The position numbers and the translations under genes were made by a program. A DNA stretch of 64,000 bases from positions 186,001-250,000 of the forward strand of contig CAVQSZ010000014.1 in NCBI GenBank assembly GCA_963716115.1, in the 5' to 3' direction. The DNA is from AP-15 sp963716115 (GTDB lineage Bacteria > Pseudomonadota > Alphaproteobacteria > ATCC43930 > CGMCC-115725). This document shows, one piece after another, positions 54,277 through 63,356 of the stretch. The first letter of the stretch is position 1. Every line of letters starts with the position of its first letter. Below the pieces are notes generated by a model. The model was not told the origin of the DNA. It saw only the letters and a list, made by a program, of their open reading frames with translations, and searched no databases.

Positions 54277-56197
54277 GTGATCCTCGCCACCGCCGGCCAT
54301 ATCGACCACGGCAAGACCGCGCTGGTGCGGGCGCTGACCGGGGTCGACGCCGACCGGCTGCCCGAGGAGAAGCAGCGCGGGCTGACGATCGATCTCGGCT
54401 TTGCCTATGCGACCCTGCCGGACGGGACCGAGCTCGGCTTTGTCGATGTCCCCGGCCACGAGCGCTTTCTGCCCAACATGCTGGCGGGGGTGCTGTCGAT
54501 CGACCGGGTGCTGCTGATCGTCGCCGCCGATGACGGGCCGCGGCCGCAGACCCTGGAGCATCTCGACATCCTCGAATTGATCGGGGTCGCCGAGATCACC
54601 GCGGTCGTGACCAAGATCGACCGCGTCGAGCCCGAGCGCGTCGAAGCGGTGGCGGGCGAGGTCCGCGCCCTGCTGGCCGCGGCCGGATACCCGGACGCCC
54701 CGGTCTTCCCGGCATCGAGCCGCAGCGGCGACGGGATCGCGGCGCTGACCGCGCATCTCCAGGCAAGCGCGCGCATCGCCCGGCGCAGCCGCGCCGACAC
54801 CCCGCCGTCGGGCCTCTTCCGCATGCCGATCGACCGCGCCTTCACCCTGCCCGGGATCGGTCTGGTGGTGACCGGAACCGTGGTCTCCGGCGCCCTGTCG
54901 GCGGGCGAGCGGCTGCTGGTCAGCCCGGTCGGCCGGGAAGCGCGGGTGCGCGGCCTGCACGCGCAGAACCGGCCGGTCGAGGCTGCTGCGGCCGGCGAGC
55001 GCTGCGCGGTCAACATCGCCGGCTCGTTTGCCGAGGGCGGCGGGCCCGGCCGCGGCGACTGGCTCCTGGCCCCCGAGCGGCATGCGCCGGCGCGGCGGCT
55101 CGATCTTCAGCTGCGCGCGTCGCGCTTTGCCGAAGCGCCGCTGCGCGACGGGCTGCCGGTTCACCTCCATCTCGGGACGGCGGATGTCGTCGGCCGGCTG
55201 GCGGTGCTGAGCGGTCGCGCGATCGATCCCGGCGAGACCGGGTTCGCCCAGATCGACCTCGAGCGCCCGATCGGCGCGCTCGGCGGCGACCGCGCCCTGT
55301 TGCGCGACCACGCCGCCCGCCACACGCTCGCCGGCGGGCATGTCGTCGACCCGTTCGCGCCGCGCCGCGGCCGGCGGCTCCCGGCCCGCCTCGCCGTGCT
55401 CGACGCCGCCTCAGCACCCGACCCGGCGCAGGCGCTCGCAGCGCCTGCTGGCGGTCGAGGGCGCTGTCGACCTGGCGAATTTCGCCTTGGCGCGGAACCT
55501 GACGCAAGCCGAGCTCGACGCGCTCGCCGGCGATTTCCTGCGGGTCGGGCCGGCGCGCGCCGCGGTCGCGGTCACCGCCGAGCGGCTGGACGCGCTCGGC
55601 GGCGAGATCGAAGAGGCGCTCGGCGCCTGGCACGAGGCGCAGCCCGATGCGCTCGGGCCGACCCGGCCGGCGCTCCTTCAGCAGATGCGCCGGGCCGCGC
55701 CCGAGGCGGCGCTCGACGCCGCGCTCTCGCGGCTCGTCGGGGCCGGCCGGGTCGCGCGCGAAGGCGGCATGTGGCGGCTGCCGGGCCATCGGCCGCGGCT
55801 GACGGCGGCCGACGAGAAGCTCTGGGAGCGGGTGCGGCCGTTGCTCGCCGCGGCCGAATTGCGCCCGCCGCGGGTGCGCGAGATCGCCGCCGCGCTGGCG
55901 CTGGAGCCCGAGGCGGCCGAACGTTTCCTGCGCCGGGCCGAGCGCATGGGCCGCGTCGCCAAGGTCGCCGACAACCGCTTCTTCCTGCCCGAGACCCTGG
56001 CCGCCCTCGCCGAAATCGCCGGCGAGCTGGCCGACGCCTCGCCCGAGGGCGCCTTCACCGCGTCGGTCTTCAAGGACCGCTCCGGCGTCGGCCGCAACCT
56101 GACGATCCAGATCCTCGAATATCTCGACCGCATCGGCGCCACCCGCCGCCAGGGCGACGCCCGCATCGTCCTGCGCGGCCCCGACGCGTTCGGCTGA
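54277..56197 (+). CDS. selB: Selenocysteine-specific elongation factor SelB, frameshifted
   Basis: Carries Sec-tRNA(Sec) to the ribosome at UGA-SECIS sites. From the GTG at 54277: G1 GHIDHGKT, switch region RGLTIDLGFAY, G3 DVPGHERF, G4 VVTKIDRVE, then FRMPIDRAFTLPGIGLVVTG and domain II/III strands. The frame changes near 55438-55444; the C-terminal winged-helix repeats (LLAVEGAVDLANFALARNLT, REIAAALALEPEAAERFLRR, FKDRSGVGRNLTIQILEYLD) follow in the next frame to the stop at 56197. One base over a multiple of three; about 639 residues if corrected, the usual length. Because UGSC expression needs SelB, the indel is probably a sequence error. Confidence 0.92.
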
Positions 56198-56221
56198 TCT
56201 CGGGCGCACAGTTTCGGCGGC

Positions 56222-56440
56222 TCACGCCTCGCGGTGGCCGCAATCGAGGATGCGGGCGGGGCCTTCCACTCCGGCCTCGAGCAGCGCCACGTTCCACTCC
56301 CGCGGGCGCCCGCCGCTTCGTCCCCATTTCGCGTTGACTTCGGCGACCACCATTTCCTTCGCCTGTTCAGGGTCCTCGGCGATCAGCGTCGCAAAATAGA
56401 TGTCCTCGCCCAACGATCTGGTGCAGCTGAACTTGTTCAT
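56222..56440 (-). CDS. Small conserved hypothetical protein
   Basis: 72 residues from 56438-56440: MNKFSCTRSLGEDIYFATLI, AEDPEQAKEMVVAEVNAKWG, then REWNVALLEAGVEGPARILD and CGHREA. Regular alternation and an intact ribosome site (GGAGGGCGG on the minus strand) support coding. I do not recognise a named domain. It is convergent with selB, 24 bases from its stop. Confidence 0.65.
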   Translation of the reverse strand: MNKFSCTRSLGEDIYFATLIAEDPEQAKEMVVAEVNAKWGRSGGRPREWNVALLEAGVEGPARILDCGHREA

Positions 56441-56546
56441 GTCTCCGCCCTCCTCGCAGCAGCATCCCGCGCGCCCGAACCGGCTTCACACCGGCGGGCT
56501 TCGCGTGTAGCCTCGTATGTGCGCTTTCTCACACCCCAAGGCTGTC

Positions 56547-57752
56547 ATGTCCTTTCTCGCCGACCGTCTCGCCCGCGTCAAACCCTCGCCGACCATGGCG
56601 ATCACAGCGCTCGCCACCGAATTGAAGGCGGCCGGCCGCGATATCATCGCGTTGAGCCAGGGCGAGCCCGATTTCGACACGCCCGAGAACATCCGCGAGG
56701 CGGCGATCGCGGCGATCCACCGCGGCGAGACCCGCTACACCGTGTTCGACGGCCGGATCGAGCTGAAGCAAGCGGTGTGCGGCAAGTTCAAGCGCGAGAA
56801 CGGGCTCGATTACGAGCCCTCGCAGATCACAATCAGCAACGGCGGCAAGCAGGTACTGTACAACGCGCTCGTCGCCACCCTGAGCCCCGGCGACGAGGTG
56901 GTGATCCCCGCACCCTATTGGGTGTCGTACCCGGAAATGGTGCTGCTCTGCGACGGCGAGCCCGTCCCGGTCGCCTGCTCGCAGAACAACGGCTTCAAGA
57001 TGCGGCCCGAGGACCTCGACGCGGCGATCACGCCGAAGACCAAATGGCTGATCCTGAACTCGCCGTCGAACCCGTCGGGCGCGGCCTATACCGAGGCCGA
57101 CCTGAAGGGGGTGGCCGAGGTGCTGATGCGCCACCCGCAGGTCTGGGTCATGACCGACGACATGTACGAGCACCTCGTCTACGACGATTTCTCGTTCAAG
57201 ACGATCGCCGAGGTCGAGCCGCGCCTCTACGAGCGCACCCTGACCGTCAACGGCGTCTCGAAAGCGTATTGCATGACCGGCTGGCGGATCGGCTATGCCG
57301 GCGGCCCCAAGGCGCTGATCAAGGCGATGGGGGCGGTCCAGTCGAACTCGACCGCCAACCCGTGCTCGATCAGCCAGGCCGCGGCGATCGAGGCGCTGAA
57401 CGGGCCGCAGGATTTCATCGCGCCCAATGCCCGCGTGTTCAGGGAACGCCGCGACCTCGTCGTCGACCGGCTGAACCATATCCCGGGCCTGCACTGCCCG
57501 ACACCGGAGGGGGCGTTCTACGTCTACCCGTCCTGCGCCGGGCTCCTCGGCAAGAAGACGCCCTCGGGCGAGACGATCGCCAACGACGAGGATTTCGTCC
57601 GCTACCTGCTGGCGGCCGAAGGGGTGGCGGTGGTGCATGGCGAGGCCTTTGGTCTCGCGCCGCATTTCCGCATCTCCTACGCGACCTCGACCGATGTCCT
57701 GCGCGACGCCTGCGAGCGCATCGACCGCGCCTGCCGGGCGCTCTCGGATTAG
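56547..57752 (+). CDS. Pyridoxal-phosphate aminotransferase, aspartate aminotransferase-like
   Basis: Class I/II fold-type I aminotransferase of 401 residues from the ATG at 56547. Motifs: FLADRLARVKPSPTMAITAL, LSQGEPDFDTPENIREAA, YTVFDGRIELKQAV, NGGKQVLYNALVATLSPGDE, LILNSPSNPSGAAYTE, the PLP lysine in VNGVSKAYCMTGWRIGYAGG, and FRISYATSTDVLRDA (Arg for the carboxylate). These match the I-gamma AspC group of Alphaproteobacteria, which often also accepts prephenate or aromatic amino acids. A longer start at 56517 lacks a ribosome site. Confidence 0.93.
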   Translation: MSFLADRLARVKPSPTMAITALATELKAAGRDIIALSQGEPDFDTPENIREAAIAAIHRGETRYTVFDGRIELKQAVCGKFKRENGLDYEPSQITISNGGKQVLYNALVATLSPGDEVVIPAPYWVSYPEMVLLCDGEPVPVACSQNNGFKMRPEDLDAAITPKTKWLILNSPSNPSGAAYTEADLKGVAEVLMRHPQVWVMTDDMYEHLVYDDFSFKTIAEVEPRLYERTLTVNGVSKAYCMTGWRIGYAGGPKALIKAMGAVQSNSTANPCSISQAAAIEALNGPQDFIAPNARVFRERRDLVVDRLNHIPGLHCPTPEGAFYVYPSCAGLLGKKTPSGETIANDEDFVRYLLAAEGVAVVHGEAFGLAPHFRISYATSTDVLRDACERIDRACRALSD

Positions 57753-57789
57753 GACGTCTTTCTTCGGTACGAGCGGCCCCCTCACCCTT

Positions 57790-57816
57790 CCCTCTCCCCC
57801 CGCCGGGGGGAGAGGG
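57790..57816. repeat. CCCTCTCCCC hairpin after the aminotransferase
   Basis: Arms CCCTCTCCCCCC and GGGGGGAGAGGG with a short CGCC core, 38 bases after the aminotransferase stop. It belongs to the same dispersed family as 45486-45511, 51573-51600 and 51792-51817, and may terminate the transcript. Confidence 0.6.
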
Positions 57817-57903
57817 TTGAGAAGGGTCGACGAGACGAAGCCGAGGCTTACCCGGAGGGGGCGCCACCGGTCCGAGATTGCTTTAGCAGATGGGAGGATG
57901 ACG

Positions 57904-58774
57904 ATGCCGGCGCTCGACGCGATCCTGGAGACCAATACGGCCGAACGCCCGGCGACGGGCTTCGTCTTTACCGAAGGCCCGCTGTGGCGCCCGGACGGGT
58001 TCTATTATTTCGCCGATGTCCGCAGCAGCGTCTTCTACCGGCTGCGGCCGGGCCAGGCGGCCGAAACCGTGCGCACCGGGACCGGCGAAGGCAACGGAAC
58101 CACCTTCGACCTGCAAGGGCGGCATCATCGTCTGCGAAGGCGGCAACCGCCGCCTCACCCGCTGGTCCGACGATGCGCACAGCGAGGTGCTGATCGACCG
58201 CCACGACGGCAAGCGGATCAACCGGCCGAACGATGTCGTGTGCAAATCGGACGGCAGCATCTGGTTCACCGACCCCGGCCTGCGCGTGCCGCTCGCCGAC
58301 AAGGAGCTGGCGCATTCCGGCGTCTACGCCGTGGCGCCCAACGGGACAAGCCGCCTCGTCGCCGAGTTCGAGTACCCGAACGGCCTCGCCTTCTCGCCGG
58401 ACGAGCGCACCCTCTACGTCGCCAACACGCGGCACGCGCAATACATCCACGCGATCGAGCTCGACGGCGCCGGTACGATGGTCAAGCGGCGGATCTTCGC
58501 CGACATGTCGTCCGAGGAAACCGACGGCGTGCCCGACGGCATGAAGGTCGATGTCGAAGGCCGGGTCTATTGCACCGGCCCCGGCGGGACCTGGGTCTTC
58601 GCCCCCGACGGCACGAAGATCGGGGTGATCCGCACCCCCGAGGTGCCGGCCAACCTCGCCTTCGGCGGCCCCGACCTGAAGACGATCTTCTTCACCGCCC
58701 GCACCTCGGTCTACACCCTGCGCGCCAAGACGCCAGGCCAGCCGCACCCGTGGTACCGCGTGCGGGCGAAATAG
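57904..58774 (+). CDS. SMP-30/gluconolactonase-family lactonase, frameshifted
   Basis: Six-bladed beta-propeller sugar or organic-acid lactonase, about 289 residues. ATG 57904 lies six bases after GGGAGG (an earlier ATG at 57898 abuts it). Motifs: GFVFTEGPLWRPDGFYYFAD (metal Glu), INRPNDVVCKSDGSIWFTDP (Asn and Asp ligands), PNGLAFSPDERTLYVANTRH and VPDGMKVDVEGRVYCTGPGG (Asp). The frame shifts near 58116 between TTFDLQ and GIIVCEGGNRRLTRWSD, an extra G in GGG. All metal ligands survive. It precedes the LLM oxidoreductase on the same strand. Confidence 0.88.
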
Positions 58775-58901
58775 GTTTCACCGCAGAGGACACGATGGGA
58801 ACGCGAAGCACGCGACGGCGCCACAATCCTTCGCGTACATCGCGCATCCTTGGCGCCCTTTGCGATAAAGATTTTCTTTCTCCGTTATTGGGAGAACCGC
58901 C

Positions 58902-60042
58902 ATGAAAGTCGGCATTGCGCTCAACATGCTGTCCGAGCCCGGCCGCCCGGATGTCGATGTCGTCGCCGATCATCTGGCGATGGGCGACCTCGCCGAGCCC
59001 TTGGGCTTCGACTCGCTGTTCGCGCTCGAGCACCACTTCACCGGCTATGCGATGTCGCCGGCGCCGCTGCAGCTGCTGGCCTATTTCGCCGGCCGCACCA
59101 AGCGGATCATTTTCGGAACCTCGGTCATCGTCTTGCCGTGGCACGACCCGATCCGCGTCGCCGAGGAGATAGCGCTCCTCGACATATTGTGCGGCGGGCG
59201 CTGCCTCTTCGGCTTTGGCCGCGGGGCGGCGAGCGTCGAATACGCGGGCTTCCGCGTGCCCATGGGCGAGGCCCGGCCGCGTTTCGCGGAGGCGGCGCAG
59301 CTGATCCGCAAGGCGCTGCAGCGAGCCCGAATTCGAATGGCAGGGCGAGTTCTTCCAGATCCCGAAGACCGCGATCCGGCCGCGCCCGATCTCGCACCCC
59401 GAGGAGCGCTTCTTCGCCTCGTCGGTGAGCCCGGAATCGGCCGAGATCATGGCCAAGCTCGGCTTCGGCATCCTCGTCGTGATGCAGAACGAATGGCCGA
59501 AGGCGGCCGAGAGCATCGTCAATTATCGCGAGATCGCGCTCAGCGTCGGCCACAACCCGCCGCCGCCGATCATCTTGACCAACGTGTCGTGCGCCGAAAG
59601 CCGCGCCGAGGCGCAGGACCGGGCGATGCAATGGCTCGGCAAGAAATGGGAGTCGATCGACAACCACTACCATTTCTCCGACGGCCATCTCGCCACGGTC
59701 AAAGGCTACGAGACCTACGGCAAGATGGCCAAGACCTACGCCCGCCTGCAGGACGAGGAGGAACGGGTCCGGGCGACCGAGTTCTACGTCAAGATCCAGA
59801 TCGTCGGCACGCCCGAGGACTGCATCGGGCAGATCGCCGAATTGCAGCGGGTGACCGGGACCGACCATGTGGTCACCGAATTCTCGTTCGGCGGCATCCC
59901 GCATGCGGACGCCGAAAAGAACATGCGCCTCTTCGCCGACCGGGTGTTGCCGGTGCTGCAAAAGGACAGCGCCTTCGCTGCGCCGCCGACGCCCGCTTCG
60001 CCGCAACAGGCCGCCGCGTCGGATTTGTTCGCCCCGGCTTAG
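58902..60042 (+). CDS. LLM-class flavin-dependent oxidoreductase (luciferase-like), frameshifted
   Basis: Bacterial-luciferase-like TIM barrel of about 379 residues. MKVGIALNMLSEPGRPDVDV, LGFDSLFALEHHFTGYAMSP, FGTSVIVLPWHDPIRVAEEI and FGFGRGAASVEYAGFRVPMG are family landmarks. The frame changes near 59320, at ALQ/EPEFEWQGEFFQIPKTAI, then SPESAEIMAKLGFGILVVMQ and TGTDHVVTEFSFGGIPHADA run to the stop. One base over a multiple of three. It needs reduced FMN and a separate reductase; the substrate is unknown. It lies 20 bases before the disulfide oxidoreductase gene, which may be in the same operon. Confidence 0.87.
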
Positions 60043-60062
60043 ACGCCTGAGCGCAAGTGCCC

Positions 60063-61439
60063 ATGACCGACTTCGACGCGATCGTCATCGGCGCCGGGCA
60101 GGCCGGGCCGTCCTTGGCGCTGCGGCTGGCCGGGGCCGGCATGAAGGTGGCGGTGGCCGAGCGCAATCTGGTCGGCGGCACCTGCGTCAACACCGGCTGC
60201 ACGCCCACCAAGGCGCTGGTGGCGAGCGCCTATGCGGCGCAGACGGCGCGGCGGGCGGCCGAGTACGGCGTCGCGCTCGCCGGCGGCGTCGGCGTCGACA
60301 TGAAGCGGGTCAAGGCGCGCAAGGACGCGATCGTCGCGCAGTCGCGCGACGGGCTGACCGCGGCCCTCGAAGGGGCGGCCAACGTGACCCTCTATCGCGG
60401 GCATGCCCGCTTCGTCTCGCCGCGCGAGGTCGAGATCGGCGCCGAGCGGCTGCGCGCCGAACGCATCTTCATCAATGTCGGCGGGCGGGCCGCGGCGCCG
60501 GCGATGCCGGGCATCGACCAGATCCCCTATCTGACCAATTCGTCGATGATGGCGGTCGATTTCCTGCCGCGCCATCTGGTGATCGTCGGCGGCAGCTATA
60601 TCGGGCTCGAGTTCGGCCAGATGTACCGGCGTTTCGGCAGCGCGGTGACGATCATCGAGATGGCGCAGCACCTCGTTCCGCGCGAAGACGAGGATGTGTC
60701 CGAAGCAATCAGGCAGATCCTGGAGCGCGAGGGCGTCGACATCCGGCTGAACGCCGAATGCATCAGCCTCGCCAAGCGGGGCGACGACATCGTCGCCAAG
60801 GTGGATTGCACCGAAGGCGCGCCGGAGATCGTCGGCTCGCATCTGCTGCTGGCGGTCGGCCGCCGCGCCAACACCGACGATCTCGGCCTCGACAAGGCCG
60901 GCGTCAACTGCGACGCGCGCGGCTCCATCATCGTCGACGACGAGTTGCGCACCAATGTGCCGGGGATCTGGGCGCTCGGCGACTGCAACGGCCGCGGCGC
61001 CTTCACCCACACCGCCTACAATGATTACGAGATCGTCGCCGCCAATCTGCTCGACCATGACCCGCGCCGGGTGACGGACCGGATCACCGCCTATGCGCTC
61101 TACACCGACCCGCCCTTGGGCCGGGCCGGCATGACGATGGCCGAGGCGCGCCGCAGCGGCCGCCGGGTGCTGGTCGGCGAGCGGCCGATGACGCGGGTCG
61201 CGCGCGCGATCGAAAAGGGCGAGACCCAGGGCTTCATGCGCATCCTGGTCGACGGCGACACCAAGGAAATCCTCGGCGCCTCGTTGCTCGGGTCCGGATG
61301 CGACGAGGCGGTCCATGCGATCATCGACCTGATGTACGCCAAGGCGCCCTACACGGTCATGCAGCGCGCGATGCACATCCACCCGACCGTGTCCGAGCTG
61401 CTGCCGACGATCCTCGGCGAGCTGAAGCCCTTGGCTTGA
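60063..61439 (+). CDS. FAD-dependent pyridine nucleotide-disulfide oxidoreductase (mercuric/lipoamide reductase-like)
   Basis: Two-dinucleotide-binding-domain flavoprotein of 458 residues from the ATG at 60063 (a GTG at 60057 is possible). FAD site IVIGAGQAGPSLALRLAGAG, redox disulfide GGTCVNTGCTPTK, NAD site LVIVGGSYIGLEFGQMYRRF, second FAD motif IWALGDCNGRG, and the dimer-interface end MHIHPTVSELLPTIL with the catalytic His-Pro. Overall closest in pattern to the mercuric-reductase-like group lacking the N-terminal HMA domain. No mer or lipoyl genes are adjacent, so the substrate is open. Confidence 0.9.
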   Translation: MTDFDAIVIGAGQAGPSLALRLAGAGMKVAVAERNLVGGTCVNTGCTPTKALVASAYAAQTARRAAEYGVALAGGVGVDMKRVKARKDAIVAQSRDGLTAALEGAANVTLYRGHARFVSPREVEIGAERLRAERIFINVGGRAAAPAMPGIDQIPYLTNSSMMAVDFLPRHLVIVGGSYIGLEFGQMYRRFGSAVTIIEMAQHLVPREDEDVSEAIRQILEREGVDIRLNAECISLAKRGDDIVAKVDCTEGAPEIVGSHLLLAVGRRANTDDLGLDKAGVNCDARGSIIVDDELRTNVPGIWALGDCNGRGAFTHTAYNDYEIVAANLLDHDPRRVTDRITAYALYTDPPLGRAGMTMAEARRSGRRVLVGERPMTRVARAIEKGETQGFMRILVDGDTKEILGASLLGSGCDEAVHAIIDLMYAKAPYTVMQRAMHIHPTVSELLPTILGELKPLA

Positions 61440-61445
61440 GGGCGG

Positions 61446-62263
61446 CTATTCCTTGAACTGCGCCGAGCGCCAGCGGACTGCGGCCGGCACGCCCTCGGCC
61501 TCGACGATCTCGCGGAATTTGGCGCCGAATTCGGTCTTGGCCGCGTAGAGCGGGCCGACCACGTCGAGCCCGGCATAGAGCGCCGTGCGGAACCCCGCCG
61601 CGTCGGCGGCGCGGTTGACCGCGCGCTTGGTCGCGTAGAGCGCCTCGGGCGAGATCAGCGACAGCCGCTTGGCCCAGCGCAGGCTCGCCTCCTTCAGCTC
61701 GGCGAGCGGGACGACGCGGTTGACCATGCCGAGGCCGAGCGCTGTCGGAGCGTCGATCGTGTCGCCGAAATAAAGGAGCTCGCGCGCCTTCTTCCAGCCG
61801 ATGATCGCGGGCATCACGATCGCCGGGCCGACCGCCGAAAACCGCACCTCGGGCTCGCCGAAGACCGCATTGTCGGCGGCAATCGTCAGGTCGCACAGCA
61901 TGACCAACTCGCAGCCGCCGCCCATGACGTGGCCCTGCACCGAGGCGATCACCGGCTTGGTCATCAGCCACGGCGCCATCTCGAATTCGAGCTGGGGATG
62001 CAGATGCGCGTGCGCCTTGGTCGGGTCGCTGCGCCAGTCGTCCTTGCCGGGCTCCTTGGCGCCGATGTCGTAGCCGGCGCAAAAGCTGCGGCCCTCGGCG
62101 CGCAGCAGCACGACGCTGGTCGCCGGGTCGGCGTCGGCGCGGGCGAAGGCGCCGAGCAGCTGGCGCTGCAATTCGGGCTGATCGCGTTGAGCTTTTCCGG
62201 CCGGTTCAGGGTGATGATTCCGACCTTGTCGTCGACATCGTACAAGACCACGGGATCGGCCAT
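61446..62263 (-). CDS. Enoyl-CoA hydratase/isomerase, frameshifted
   Basis: Crotonase-fold enzyme of about 272 residues. ATG 62261-62263 behind GAGGAGAAG: MADPVVLYDVDDKVGIITLN RPEKLNAIS, then a frame change near 62180 into PELQRQLLGAFARADADPAT. The oxyanion-hole pair is FCAGYDIGAKEPG and GHVMGGGCELVMLCDLTIAA, followed by GEPEVRFSAVGPAIVMPAII. A glutamate of the catalytic region (EPEVRF) is present, so a hydratase-like reaction is possible. One base short of a multiple of three. It is convergent with the disulfide oxidoreductase, seven bases away. Confidence 0.87.
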
Positions 62264-62332
62264 CGCCGCTTCTCCTCGGCTGGGTTGCAGACCGCCGCCG
62301 CTGCTGCCGCGCGCGTCGCCGGGGATCGGCGC

Positions 62333-62704
62333 TCAGTGCCCGATCAGCTTCGCCGCCGCGAGCACGGCGCCGACGATCGCGACAATATTGACGACGAGCG
62401 CGCCGAGGATCAGGCCGAACACCCGGCTCAGGATATCTGCCTTCATCGCCTCGATCTTCGCTTCGAGGCGCAGCTCGGATTGCCGCATCTCGCTGCGCAG
62501 AGCGGCGAATTCGGCTCTTGCCTCCGCGCGAAGCTCGGCGATCTCCGCCTTGAGCTCGCTGCTGACCTCGGCGAGGTCCGCCTTGGTGGCGAGATCGGCG
62601 CCTTGCGCCGCTTCCTGCACGGTGGCGACGACCGCCTCGGCCTGCGGCTCGCTGAAGCCGGCCTCGCGCAGTCGTTTTGCAACCTTCAGCGTATCGATCG
62701 CCAT
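62333..62704 (-). CDS. DUF1640-type coiled-coil membrane protein
   Basis: 123 residues from the ATG at 62702-62704. MAIDTLKVAKRLREAGFSEP, QAEAVVATVQEAAQGADLAT, a long charged coiled coil (about 45-95, heptads AEIAELRAEARAEFAALRSE), then a C-terminal transmembrane helix (LILGALVVNIVAIVGAVLAA). This order matches the DUF1640/CCDC90-like family. Bacterial function is unknown. Confidence 0.82.
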   Translation of the reverse strand: MAIDTLKVAKRLREAGFSEPQAEAVVATVQEAAQGADLATKADLAEVSSELKAEIAELRAEARAEFAALRSEMRQSELRLEAKIEAMKADILSRVFGLILGALVVNIVAIVGAVLAAAKLIGH

Positions 62705-62793
62705 CCCGCGCCGCCCGAGCCCAGACCCGTGCCCGGCGGGAAGACCATGGCACGGGTGAGAGCAGCCGGGCAAGCGACGGGGCCGCTCCGTCG

Positions 62794-63356
62794 TTATTCG
62801 ACCACCTCCTCGGCGCGGACGAGGATCGTCGGCGGGATCGTCAGTCCGAGGCTCCTGGCGGTGGCGAGATTTAGGGCGAGGTTGAATCGGGTCGGCTGCT
62901 CGACCGGCAGGTCGGCCGGCTTGGCGCCGCCGAGAATCTTGCCGGCGTAGACCCCGGCCTGGCGAAAGATCGCCGGGAAGCTCGGCCCGTAGCTGATCAG
63001 CCCACCATCGGCCACGAAATGAAGACGACCGGAATCGTCGCGGTCGCGTCCTTCGCCCCGGTGCTGCCGCCGGTCGACACGATCAGATCGACCTTGCGGG
63101 CAACCAGCTCGGCGGCCGATGCCGGCAGCCGGTCGTAGCGGTCCTCGGCCCAACGGTATTCGATCGCCACGTTTTATCCCTCGACCCGGCCGGCTTCGGC
63201 CAGCCCACGGTGGAACGCCGGCAGCAGCGAAACATTCGTCTTCGGGGTCGAGCTGGCGAGATAGCCGATAATCGGCATCGCTCGCTGCTGCGCGCGCAAT
63301 GGGCGGGCCGCGCTGATCGCGCCGGTCAACATGAGCAAGAACTCGCGGCGCCTCAT
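62794..63356 (-). pseudogene. Decayed ABC_sub_bind-family substrate-binding protein gene
   Basis: Normal members have about 325 residues; here only about 185 codons remain. From the ATG at 63354-63356: signal peptide MRRREFLLMLTGAISAARPL, then PIIGYLASSTPKTNVSLLPA, a TAA in frame near 63177 (a Lys codon in relatives), VAIEYRWAEDRYDRLPASAA, then a deletion of about 130 residues plus a frame change near 63005 joining to GLISYGPSFPAIFRQAGVYA and AKPADLPVEQPTRFNLALNL. Three independent lesions show it is a true pseudogene. It overlaps the next gene's stop (ATGA). Confidence 0.85.
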
